From Theocolax elegans (Eukaryota > Arthropoda > Insecta > Hymenoptera > Cerocephalidae), in the NCBI GenBank assembly GCA_026168455.1, contig CM047429.1:53141027-53205026 (forward strand): a stretch of 64,000 nt of DNA, in the 5' to 3' direction. A program made the position numbers and the translations under genes. Below, piece after piece: positions 12,341 to 23,220 of the stretch (positions are counted from its first letter, which is position 1; every line of letters begins with the position of its first letter). Under the pieces are notes generated by a model, which ran no database searches, had not been told where the DNA came from, and worked only from the letters and a program-made list of their open reading frames with translations.

Positions 12341-13030
12341 TACACCTTGTTCTCCCCTAAACATTACAGTTATTAGCAACCTTATATCATATTTTTCGTG
12401 AGTTACAAACTCTGTACGCAATTGGATAGAGTTAATTGGAAGTTCAATATTTGTATACAAACAGAAAGCACTTGGCATTAATGCAATGGTTTAGATTACC
12501 TATTATTTGGAGTGTTGATAGTTATTGTTTAGTAAGTGTATTTAGAATCTTAACTTCATTAAGTTTACTATCATTAGTTTGCATGTAATAAAATCACCTT
12601 GAGTGAATAAAGCAACAAAATATTTTTTCCCAAAAAATTAAATGTAAACGTAATATATCGCGTTATCTATAAGAAAATAAAATTAATATTGTTGATGGTC
12701 ATAATATTATAAATGTTAATAACAATATTCAATTTTGACAGGCAAGTTTTTATTACGAAGCAATCAGTAAAGGTAAACGAAGCGTTGGTATGTTTATTTG
12801 CACGTGTTATAAATGTATATGAAACGTTTCAATTCGATACCATGTGTTTCTGATATTCAATGTAAATATTTTTATGTATAATAGAATCGCAAGTTACTAT
12901 AACAATGAATACCGCAACAATTATTTATAACGGAACGTTTACGCGAAAGAAAAGGTTGTTCCATACGTTGAAAGTATAGTCGTAAACCGCAGATTTAAAA
13001 TAATTACATTCTTCAAAGAAAGAAAAAAAA
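12341..13030. other. AT-rich non-coding DNA
   Basis: No gene seen. A donor-like GTAAGT occurs near 12531, but the sequence before it has no acceptor with a usable open frame. Confidence 0.6.
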
Positions 13031-14860
13031 GAAGCGTCCAAATTCTTTATTTCCTCTTATATTTTTATTACCACAGCCATTAATTTCTCGTAGAGAGAGA
13101 AAAGGTAGGTACAGAGCCAGAGTAATACGCGCAATAACCGTACGAGCGAGGAAAGAAAATATTTTTCAGTCCGAGATTGAATGAATTTTACAGGCGAGTA
13201 GCGAACGTTCGGACCATATAGGAAAAATGTCCTTCTCCGCATCTCGTATCCCGCGCCCGAGATTTTTCAGCGCGGCTCCTTCTTCCCTCTTGCTCGTAAA
13301 GTTATTTTGACTTGGACCCGTCCCCATAGCTCGCGCGCCCCGGAGCTCATCCAATAACACTCGACTTTACGATCCCCATCCCCGCCTCTCTTGCCCCAAC
13401 CAAGTCTCGTTCGTATCCCTCTTGGTTCGCGTACATAAAGGTATTGAATTAGACGCGAGTTGAGGTTACGTCCATAGTTGACGTCCTAGTAGACGCTCCC
13501 TTACCAAGCCTCTGTTCCGAATACCCGTACCTCGCGAGATTTACGGCGAGGGCCATATCTATACTCGATTACTCCCAAGAGACTCTCCGTGATCTTACGC
13601 TTGGACGGCGCGACCGACGTTCTTCGACCTTAACTTTCTTTCCCTCTCCTACCTCGCTCCATTTTTCTCCTCAGCCTAAAGAACGTGCTTTTATCTCCGC
13701 ATAATAATAAACCGAGCCACTTCCTTTTCTTTGCGGCTCACTCGCCTTTCCGCGCTTTCATTTGCTTTTCATTTAGCCGCGAAAAAATCTCGTATCCCGA
13801 TGCCCGATATGCTACTGCGGCTCGATATTAAACTGAATATTCAACGGACCTATCGATTCACCGTGTTTCAATGGTGAAGATAAAGAGTCCTGCTTTATAT
13901 ATATATATAATCTATAGCTATACATTGTTGATATATCGCCGGCCCTATTCATAGATACAGATAGGTATAATCTTTGCATTTGCATAATCGAATTTTTCTC
14001 GGAAGAAAAACGAGGTGCAAAACTTTGGCAACTCCATTGAATTTTGGCCCGGCAAACTGGATATACGAAACTTCCTTGCAAAAATATAATCCGGATTAAT
14101 CTCGGCAAGTTTCGAAAACAACTTAATGTCGGGATACACTAAGCACCGCTCGCAAGTAAACTCGCAAAACAAATGCGAAATAATTGGACGAAAACGACGA
14201 CGGTTATAATATTTCTATTCCACGTCCACCGTAAAACCGTGAAAAACAAAAATTAAAACTGCTTCTCGGGAAGTATTATCGTATATAAATCACGATTGCT
14301 GCTTTTGTGAGAGAGAGTGGGTGAGCGCGCGCTTTTACGGAACACGCATAAAAGCGAGAGAGATATTCGGAGAGAAAGAATGAGGGAAGAAGAGGCGGGA
14401 GGGTAGCGGGAACACCTCCCCGAAACTCCCGGGCTCGATAATTACGCGTGTAGTTTTATCAAAGTCCGGCCGGGCGCCGCGTCAAAGCATAGGGCGCGAG
14501 GAGGACCGTGAGAGTACTTTTTGAAATTTAAATATTGATAACGTGCTTTAGCTGGGACATGGAGACGATGCACCTCCGACGCGCGTCATCTAGCTATAAA
14601 AACGCGCGGGACGCGCGCTTGCGGTCCCTTTGTCGGATGTGGCCTCTTTTATTTTTTTCTCGCTCGCGTACGAGCGAAACGCCTCACCCTTCGTAAATAC
14701 GTGCGAACGTAAAAAAATGGAGGGTAGATAAAAACAGGAAAGGCTTTCCCGAATTTTCAACGAATTTCGGACCTCGCGATTCCTTTGATAAACAACGGTT
14801 GCGTTCGTTCTATATGCATGGGATACACAAATTGGTAAACAGAGTAATTTATTGTTCCTT
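13031..14860. other. CpG-rich island, no supported gene
   Basis: Mixed-to-GC-rich block. A strong-looking + strand 3' splice acceptor ends at 13674: CCTTAAC, a long pyrimidine tract, then CTCCTCAG. The downstream frames close within about nine codons and I see no good donor. The 14440-14640 part is the most CpG-rich and includes a TATA-like sequence (listed separately). Confidence 0.4.
14595..14601 (+). promoter_or_regulatory. TATA-like sequence in CpG-rich context
   Basis: TATAAAA is followed by ACGCGCGGGACGCGCGC, a pair of ACGCGCG repeats. The spacing to any arthropod initiator is not convincing and no coding frame follows, so this is a weak promoter candidate. Confidence 0.15.
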
Positions 14861-14884
14861 GCCTTGATACACTCGGGAGAATAT

Positions 14885-14905
14885 TAAGTTTTTCCTCAGG
14901 TACGT
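14885..14905 (+). other. Weak candidate recursive splice site
   Basis: TAAGTTTTTCCTCAG is joined directly to GTACGT (from 14900). The pyrimidine tract is good and ATATTAA could serve as a branchpoint. Unlike the sites at 5443 and 51835, there is no strong second donor in the next 60 nt and the donor is not GTRAGT. Confidence 0.2.
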
Positions 14906-15048
14906 GTTATTTTATTATTTCTGAGGGACTGCCTTTCTAATTAGAAAATTTACACTGATTTTTTTACAGAGACAATGAGATACGTGTAAAACTTAATTGA
15001 CGCTTTAAATTAAATAAATTTGTTCATTAAATTTTAAATAATGAACGA

Positions 15049-15077
15049 GTATAATATAATATAATATAATATAATAA
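15049..15077. repeat. Pentanucleotide repeat (ATAAT)n
   Basis: About five to six tandem ATAAT units. Confidence 0.85.
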
Positions 15078-15470
15078 GGTCTACTCATATCAATTTGCTT
15101 GATGTATTATATATTTACAATTTGATTTGTGAATCACATTTATTTTTTCTACTTTCTACGTATATTTTCAAGATAAAATTTAAAAGACACAAACTGCTGC
15201 AGAGATTTCCATAAAGACCAGTATTTACAAACACGGAAATCCTCTTATCCTTTTAGTAGTAAAAATATTATGACTATAGAAATTGAAGAAGCGCCGATGG
15301 GCAGACGCAATATTTCTGGATTCTTCGAAATCAATAGATAATACATATGAAGAACAAAAATATTTAAATAAGCTAGGCTATTTATAACGGCGTGAGCTCC
15401 AATAGAAAATCACTTTTAGCCAAGATCCGGAGTAGCGTAAGGAAATAATAAAAGATATGAATCTATAGGA

Positions 15471-16080
15471 AATTTCGCGCGAATCTCGGGCGTTCTTGAT
15501 AAACAACGGTTATTCATGCGCGGATGGCTGAACGAGCGTAGCCGAGGTGTGCAGGTGGAGAATCCAGGGTAGGGGGGAGGAGGGGGGGGGTTGGGGTGAG
15601 CGCAAGCTCGTCATGACGTTGCTCGCGCGCTCGTCATAATTATACCCTCGTGGAATTCGATCCGCGCGAGATACGCCCATGCCGCCACCTTCGAACACAC
15701 GCGAGCTTCAAACTTGCTGCAGCTTTGTACGCCGGCAGCTGCCGCCGTATAGCCTCTCACCCTTCCGCGTCCATCCATCGGTCCGTGCGCGCTTCTGCTG
15801 CCCCTCTGCTTGACTTTACCAGCCCGTAGTCCGTACCCCGCACCATACTTTCCCTACTTCCATGTTACTTGATAAGTTTCAAATTTTACGAGAGCAAAGA
15901 CGAATTAATTAACCAACTTTTTTAATGCCCGCGCTACTTTTTTCCCCTGTCAAGTTACGCCGGAAAGTCGATTAAACGTGATTGCCCACCCCGAAATTTT
16001 AGTTTGGGATTAACGTCCGCGTTTCGCAAGATGGCTGGAATTTTTGCTTTTCAAGAATTTTAATTAAATTAACTAATTAG
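15471..16080. other. CpG-rich island with G-run cluster
   Basis: GC-rich block with many CG dinucleotides and PvuII-like CAGCTG near 15738, but no supported gene. Its left half carries the G-rich tract at 15567-15597. Confidence 0.4.
15567..15597 (+). repeat. Potential G-quadruplex tract
   Basis: Runs of three, six, nine and four G, separated by one to four other bases, meet the usual G-quadruplex pattern on the + strand. Confidence 0.6.
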
Positions 16081-16840
16081 TTCATATATTTTTTCGGCTA
16101 TTCTCTCGCGGTTGGCTTTACCGCGCACTTTTTCAATTAAATAACTATTTTAAATTTACTACCTTATTAAACAATATTTTAACAAATTATTTTACGAAAA
16201 TATTTGCCTATGAGGAATTTACCGATTAATTACATATAAATTTGATCAAATTACATTCTTCTACAAGGATTTACTTATTTATATTATATCTATAAAGTTG
16301 TTCCACTTACGTTTCCTTTTCCATATACCAATTTTACACCGACGGAGGCATGCGCGTGTTTGTAAACAAAACAGTTTCGAAATAAATACCTCAACTGAGC
16401 TCTAATCCAGCATATATATGTTTATTTTTTAGAATTTGAAAACGGTAAGAAAAACATCTATATCGAACTTATGGTTAAATATTTTTAAAATTAAATTATT
16501 ATTGAATAACTACTATAAATAATTTAAATCGAGGTAACATTAATATCCGCAATATGATCTACGTAGAAAAAAGTCATTGAATAACGTGTGCAAATTGTTT
16601 GCCCTCGAATCGTTACAAAATTATATTGTTTAACCAGAGATATCGGTCGGTTTAGCACTACACAACACTGGGTTACAATTTAATAATAAACTTTTTATTC
16701 GAGCAGTAATCGCCCAAGATAATTAGCGTAAAAATGTAATAAATCATTGGAGGGAGCATTATTAAAGTGTAAGTATACAATTTTAACATCTAAAAATCCA
16801 TTAAAATCATTTCACGCAAACTCGAACAATTGAAGTAGTA
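16081..16840. other. AT-rich desert, nothing recognised
   Basis: AT-rich, no open frame of note, no repeats beyond short A/T runs. Confidence 0.6.
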
Positions 16841-18180
16841 AAACTGGTAACGGGAACGTTGAATAATCGAGTGGTAAGAGCAGCGAGCACGTAGGATTCG
16901 AGTGGCGAGAGACGATCGCAATTGCGCTCGGTCCGAGGGAAAAAATGATCCTCTGACACGAAAGGTTCGTCAAAGGAAAACGGATATTAGACTCGACGCG
17001 AGTCGCGTGCGCTCGTTCGCGTGCCTTTAATTGTTTAGCAGCGATCGTATATATATATATACGCGAGCGCCTCGCAATAAATTACCGTCCGACGACTCGT
17101 CATCCGCGACAGCCGTACAAAATGCCGTTGACACCCCGAGGGAGTAGCCGAGCGAGTAGCGCGCTGAGAATGAGCGATTTCTCAAGCTTCGATGTTGCGC
17201 AATCTACTAGCTCAACTTTACACTTGCGCGCCCTCCCGCTATAGCCTTACACCTCGAGCTTCGGTTCGCGCGCTTCTTCGACGAAGCCTAATTTCCTCTA
17301 CTCCACTCGCGTTATTGTCGTCATATTTCTTGCGGGAGCTCACGTTAAGGGATCCAAAACGTACGCGACGTACTCGTGTATATATGTGTGTGTAGGAGGG
17401 AGTTGCAACTCGGAACAGTTTCAAGAGGTGTGCTACTTTCGCTTTAACTTTATTGATTTCGATCCCAGTTTCCTAGAATATGAAAAACTTGCGTTGCGAC
17501 ATTATTTCCTCGAATCCGATCGTAATTCAACCGTCAATGGGTCTTCGTACAATCTATTATACCTCTGACGTGCTTATAAATAAATGTTTCCGCACTGATT
17601 TAATATTCATCGGTATTAATGTTTTAGTAACTTTATAGTTTTCGTTCAAGTATATACGTGTATGTATCTCGATATTAACGTTCGAAACGACAAGGGAAAA
17701 GAAAATAAATTATCATAACCGACTATCGCCTAATTTTATGTAACTCAAGGTAGGTTGCTAAAAATAACTATTCGCTATACATTACACGCAATATGCTCGC
17801 GGGCCATAATTTTGCGTCGAATTAATTAATCATTGATGGTGCAACGTCTCATCGACTGTGTAATAGATATTTCGACCAACGAATAATCCAGCAATGATGC
17901 ACGAAACGTACGGCAATATGCTCGCTCTATTGCGTCCACTCGAGCGCAATAAATAATGAAGAGAAAATGAGAGAACAAGCAGCAAGTTATCCATGTATCT
18001 CTCTATCACGGTGCACTTGATCTTCCTTCTCATTCGTATGAACTTTATGCTTTCGGGTCGAGTTGTTATAACTCATCTCACTTTGTTCGATATACGTGAT
18101 TTCTTTTACGTATTAACTTTACTCGAGAAGAAGTAAGATCCAAACCTAATAACAAATAGAAATGTGTACATATATCAAAG
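16841..18180. other. CpG-rich island grading into mixed DNA
   Basis: The most CpG-rich part is 16860-17340, with a short TA run at 17050-17060. Frames of 60-67 codons overlap on both strands at 17192-17424 and are not recognisable. From about 17580 the sequence becomes progressively AT-richer. Confidence 0.4.
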
Positions 18181-19960
18181 CCCATATCATGCCAATATAT
18201 TTCTACCCTACACACTTTTCATAGGGGAAAACCCATAGAAAGGAAAAAATATGCTCAGGGTGATCGGAAAGAGCATCAAAGGGTCGACGCACATTCTGGC
18301 TCGGATCCAGAAAGTTCCGTTACGACTCGACTCGACTTGATTCTTACCTCGGCATCCGGGCGAAACCTCCAGCGACCATCCGTTCGTTGGGTACATAAAT
18401 CAGGACAATTAGTTGCTGCGTGGACCGGCTACCTTGGCCGGACTTTTGCATTGCGTTCGCGGCCGATTTATATGCGCCAAAACGCGGGAAATCGCGATCC
18501 CACGGGTTGCCCCGATATTTATGGTCGGTTTCTTCTTCTTCTTCCTCTTTTTCGTTTTTCCCTTCTCATACTCTTATCCTCTTCTTCTTTTTCTTCATCT
18601 TCATCTTCGCGGATTCTCCTGTCTGCGCATTTATCAGCGAAATCCATCATCGCCTTCACGAGCACGCAGCTTTTCGAGCAGTACGCGACGATCCGCTAAA
18701 CGGTGCTCGTTACGCATCGCGTAAATATTGACGTTGGCTGGCTTCGATGAAGGAAGAGTCGAAAGCCCCTGCGTTCACGTGTTTTTTACGTCGTTTTCGT
18801 CTCTCAGTCGTCCAAGCGCGAACCTTTACAATACTTAAGTCGGTCTTTCGCGGATCGATTTGATCGTTTGCCAAACGCCCAGAAGAATTATGGATACGGC
18901 AAAGGCCGTTTCGCTTTTGTGTAAGCCTGCTTAACGTTCCGATTGTTTGCGACTCGCGTGAAAGCTGCTTAAGAATGACCCATTTATGGGTGAAAAAAAC
19001 GTTGACCAATGAGCCAACGTGCTCGAATAATAGTTTATAGCAGTTTGTAATGTAATTATTTTGAGCATGCTAGCACGTCAAAAGGTTTGTTGGATCGATC
19101 TTCGAGAAATATTTCTAAGAATACTCTAGTTCATCGCATTCACAGTTGGCGCGTACACGTGTACCAGTCCGCGTGTTTGTCACTCGTCCATTGTCATCGG
19201 AGTATTATTCGAGTGTACCTCACACTCTCGACAGTAATGGGCTGTATAACACTGGAGCGACGACGATCTACGCTCGGACGGCGAGCACCGAAAAAAAAGA
19301 AGGAATTACTCGGGACTGGCATATCCGGCGTTTCTCTGCAGCACTCGCGTGATAGAATAACGCGCTCGAGGAAAGAAAAGAAAGAAGAGGGAGGGCCAGG
19401 CTTTTCCCGAAAACTCCTCGTGATATCTATCTTTTGTGACATTATGGCTCAACCAGACCTCCACCTCTTTCGGTTCGGTTTCTTCTTTCGTAAGAGGGAG
19501 GAGAGCGACTCGGCATCGACGAAAAGTTATCGAGTGAAATTCGTGGCGGCGGGCCATCGTCAATCTTGTTCATTGCGTAATTGGCTACGCCGGCTCCGAA
19601 GAGAGACGGAGCCTCTGATCTGCCAATTTCGAGTGACTAATGAGCCAACCTCGCGCCTAAAGTTAGCCCGCTTTCCAGCAATTCGTCCGACATTCGCGCT
19701 TCCTTTTTTTTACTTTTTTTTTTTACTACACCGGCATGAAAGCATCTTGGCTTCCTACTTCTACACCGTTCCTTCTAATTCTCGACTTCTACGCCTCGCG
19801 TTTCGGACTTCGCTTTGCACGTTTTCCTATACCTATCCGAACCTTCGTAAATTCATTCGTGGTCCGGATTTCCTGCATTTACTCTTCCTCGCAGTATAGA
19901 TTTCACGGTTTCTTATATTGCAACTTTATTTTTATATTATATGTAACAAAGTTAATCTCC
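18181..19960. other. GC-rich block with long spurious frames
   Basis: The longest conceptual protein in the window (270 codons, + strand, 19087-19899) lies here. Minus-strand frames at 19194-19563 overlap it. The translation is rich in Arg/Ser/Leu with Lys runs from A-tracts, and shows no domain, signal peptide or family resemblance that I recognise. I treat the block as non-coding and possibly regulatory. Confidence 0.4.
18528..18608. repeat. TTC-rich imperfect trinucleotide tract
   Basis: CTT/TTC repeats with interruptions over about 80 nt. Three overlapping + frames cross it and translate to Ser, Phe or Leu runs. Confidence 0.75.
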
Positions 19961-20520
19961 GACATTATAATTGAAATATCTAATTTTTAAACGAAATGTC
20001 TGAATTATTACGTTAAAATATGCATATGCCAGGATTATGTAAAAAAACTTTATAAATGCTACTGTAATTACCAAGTAAATGTAAAATATCATTAATGTAA
20101 ATGATCGCATTTAAATATTAAAAATCTATTACAAAATATTAATAATTAATTTCCTCGAGTTCAACCTTGTTATATACATTTTGTGAAAATTCGTTGATGA
20201 TTAATCTTTGAACAAACGTATTAATGCTGGTACGTTACTGAAATTATTATCATTTATTGTAAATTCATTAAAACATAATTGTATTTAAAATAAAAAATAT
20301 ACCATATTCCAATGATGAAGGGTAGTAAATACATTTTGTTGTTAAAATTACATTAATCTAATAATAAACATTTCACAACATAAATAAAATCTATTTTAAA
20401 AATAACAGTTTGCCCTAAAACATATTTTCCTTAAGTAAGTTAAATATACTTTTATTTCAAATAACGAATGAAATGATACTTTTAGGATATAATTGATCTT
20501 CTATTTAATTAAAATTTCGA
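19961..20520. other. AT-rich desert, nothing recognised
   Basis: AT-rich with A/T homopolymers. No gene, repeat or splice signal stood out. Confidence 0.6.
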
Positions 20521-20789
20521 TTTAATAGTTTCTCGAGTAAGTGGTATATTGTTTCCATGAAATGAGAATTTCACACACATAAATATGAATAAATCGATTA
20601 TTTGATTGTACGGAGAGGAGAATCGAAAGTTAAAACTCATAAAATGATAACACGAGGTAACGCGCATCTTGAAACACTTCCGATACGAAAGGTCGCATCG
20701 ATTGGCTATGACAGAGAAGTATAGCGAGCATGCACCAAGCACCGCAAGCTCCTCTTCTGTCTGATCGATAGGTCAGGGAGAGAGTGGGA

Positions 20790-20797
20790 TATATAAA
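20790..20797 (+). promoter_or_regulatory. TATA-like sequence, weak promoter candidate
   Basis: TATATAAA sits in a GC-richer stretch, with an initiator-like TCATC at about 20837, further than the usual 30 nt. A 60-codon frame follows at 20899-21081, but it includes a translated GT repeat. Promoter function is speculative. Confidence 0.15.
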
Positions 20798-21030
20798 GTC
20801 ACACAGGGAGCGAGGGAAGCAAAGCTCGATGCTTCGTCATCGGAGCGGCCCAGTCCCATGGCGATTCTTTTGTCGCGTGACGGAGCGCCGTTAGGAGTTT
20901 GCCGGTGGAGTCGGACCGTCGTAGTGCGCGTGGTCTTGGAATTGGACGACGATCGGCAAATCCCTCGAGCGATTTTGGCTTAACTGCGGGGCCGAAAATC
21001 GATTGGGAAGGACGAGCGCAATCAGTTCTC

Positions 21031-21049
21031 GGTGTGTGTGTGTGTGTGT
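21031..21049. repeat. GT microsatellite
   Basis: About nine uninterrupted GT units. Confidence 0.85.
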
Positions 21050-22330
21050 ATAAGTTCCCTTTCGACTGGAATTATTCATAAAAGAGCTCTAATGTCGAAC
21101 GAGTCTATCCAATCGCCTTTGCCTCTTACCTTAATAACTACCTAAACGCGAGTAGGTTAATTTGCCATCCAACTGGTCACGAATTGACTCTTACTACTTA
21201 CATTGATCGAAAGAGTATCGTGTCTTCAACACACTGGACAGAATATGCATATCAATTATAACATGAAAAATATTCTATGTTTATCAATGATAAATATGCT
21301 AAATTTATTTAAACACACGCATTGTGGATAAAATATCTAATAATTGAACAAGTTTGTATAGGTTATAAAACATCAAAAAGGGTATTTCCAGCAGTCTAAA
21401 CGGTAAAGTCGATGTATTCATAAAAACGAGGATAGAAACATTATCGACATCGTAGCTATTGTAGAGTGAGCTTGTATATCTCTTTTTGGGTAACAAATCA
21501 AGTGCGCGAAATAGCCCCGAAAGGGACTCGCCATCGTTTTTTTTCCCTTTACGTGCCAGGAGACGTAAGCGGTGTTGGGAGCAAAAAAAGAGAAAAAGTT
21601 TTTGCCGGTTTATCGTCAAAGTTTTGTCCTCGATGGTGCTCGGGACGACAAGAGCTATTTTGTTAACTTTGTGTTTTTGTTAGTATTCGTGAGTGGGCTG
21701 TGTAATAAACCGTAGGAAAAAGCGTATAAACGTATAGATATACGTCCTCGAAATTTGGTAGGGGAAGCGATCAATTTGTGCGTTTCCATATAATTCCGGT
21801 GGTCGTCGTCGCGGCTGTCGTCAGGGTTTGCGATCTGACGGACGAATTCGCGTTCGCACGCGCCGCGGCGCTCACTCGCTCGCTCGCACGCTCAGACACA
21901 TTGAGATCGTAATCGTTCCTGCGAAACTTTTTATTACTCGCGATCACGAACCGGCCCCGATCCCTTTCTCGCGTTCCCTCGCAATATCTAGACGAGTTCA
22001 CTGAACGACGATCTATAGACACAGCCGAGCAGTTACTTTCCGACTACTCGCGCCCTCGCGACTATGAGAACATATGCGCGCACCGTTCAACTATACGGTC
22101 TTCGTTTATACGGCCTATACGCAGCTACGCATAAATAACGCCTCGAGATCAATTTCGAACTTTGCCGTTTGTATGTGCACTTCTCTCACTTACTCTACTT
22201 GCATTTATGCACCGAGAGGATAGGATGATTTTACGTTTATACGATTTCTCGGAACACCGACATCTGCTCCCACCTTAATTGTCGTGACCGATCTTTCCAT
22301 CTTCCTTGCGCTTCGACTGATTCGTCTTCA

Positions 22331-22420
22331 TCGTTATTATCACACTAACTTATTAACGACTTTGATAAAACGCGGACTAAACAAGATTAATATATTTATA
22401 TAATTAACCAAATTAATAGA
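22331..22420. other. AT-rich DNA before insertion
   Basis: Short AT-rich flank leading into the direct-repeat-bounded insertion. Confidence 0.5.
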
Positions 22421-22762
22421 TTATTTTTCAATTTCTTGAGGGCCAGGTAGGTTTTAAATAGTTACTAAATAAATAAAAACAAACATTTTTCGTTACGTGC
22501 AACATTTCGTTGGCAAAATTCGCCAACATCTTCAGGCTAAACAAAACAATTTTTGTTATTAAATTACACAATAAACAATACACAATACAAAATTTTAATT
22601 AAAACAACACTGAAAGTTTATCTTATTAATCTGAGAATAATATCATCGTACTAAATGTATACAAACGTTTTTCCCTATTTATAAACAAATCAGTGTCAAA
22701 CAAGTACGTAATGTAAACACAGGTGGCCAATCATAATTAAACCTTTTATTTTTCAATTTCTT
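22421..22762 (-). mobile_element. TSD-flanked insertion with hammerhead-like hairpin
   Basis: A perfect 17 bp direct repeat, ttatttttcaatttctt, occurs at 22421-22437 and 22746-22762, bounding 308 bp. On the minus strand the interior contains CTGAAGA, a stem GTTGGC/GCCAAC around a 7 nt loop, then GAAA (about 22506-22537). That is the order of the hammerhead ribozyme core (CUGANGA, stem II, GAAA), with one extra U before stem II. Known: hammerhead motifs occur in Penelope-like elements and other retroelements. I could not close stems I and III convincingly, so a plain hairpin from a degraded retroelement is equally possible. Strand refers to the hairpin reading. Confidence 0.35.
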
Positions 22763-23087
22763 AGAGAAAGGAAATAAGCTTTATTCAAAGAATATATATC
22801 CTCTTTCTTATTTATATTATTAATTAAATTCCGTATCTAAACTTGTAATATTTTCCCAATCAAATTGACGATTATAATTTAACTGATTTTCTCTGACAAC
22901 CGATTCGTCATATTTACACTTTTTATGTTCGTTTATACGGATATATACTGGCCTTCAAAAAATTAAAAAATAATGCTTTAATTTGGTTAATTAACAATGG
23001 AATGTGAAACACAAGTATTATCATCACTAATAATATATTTGTATTTATTTTCGAAACATATTTAACTTTTTCACGCACTTCATTGAT
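22763..23087. other. AT-rich DNA between two insertions
   Basis: AT-rich, with no gene or repeat recognised beyond short A/T runs. Confidence 0.55.
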
Positions 23088-23220
23088 AATCTAATACTGG
23101 TATTTTCAACACGTGCTTTCTTCACAAAGACATCGTATGGCCTCCTTCGCTGTTTAGCACCAGTTGGGAACATAAACAGAGCGACGTTAAAATAATAAAA
23201 AAAAATCTAATACTGATATT
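23088..23220 (+). mobile_element. Short retroposed fragment with A-rich tail and 17 bp TSD
   Basis: Near-identical 17 bp direct repeats (aatctaatactgRtatt, one mismatch) occur at 23088-23104 and 23204-23220. Between them lies about 80 nt of markedly GC-richer sequence, then an A-rich tail (AAAATAATAAAAAAAA) abutting the right repeat. Long target-site duplication plus 3' A-tail is the signature of LINE-machinery retroposition. The insert could be a 5'-truncated LINE 3' end or a cellular RNA copy. One + frame is open across it, but I recognise no protein. Confidence 0.5.

Larger units (their letters stand above)
14861..15470. other. AT-rich DNA with ATAAT repeat
   Basis: AT-rich with no gene seen. 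It includes the weak ratchet-like site at 14885-14905 and a pentanucleotide repeat at 15049-15077. Confidence 0.55.
20521..22330. other. Mixed to CpG-rich DNA, no supported gene
   Basis: Two CpG-dense parts, 20690-21020 and 21780-22080, are separated by AT-richer DNA. The second has tandem CTCGCTCG-type repeats near 21871-21890. Frames of 60-104 codons occur on both strands and none is recognisable. A TATA-like site lies at 20790. Confidence 0.4.

Noticed and set aside
13640..13674. Very strong polypyrimidine acceptor
   Set aside because: All three downstream frames close quickly and no good donor follows, so no exon can be defined. CT-rich tracts are common in this window.
19087..19899. 270-codon + strand frame, the longest in the window
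   Set aside because: It overlaps minus-strand frames, has Arg/Ser/Leu-biased composition with Lys and Phe runs from homopolymers, and shows no domain or family resemblance. It lies in a stop-poor GC-rich island.
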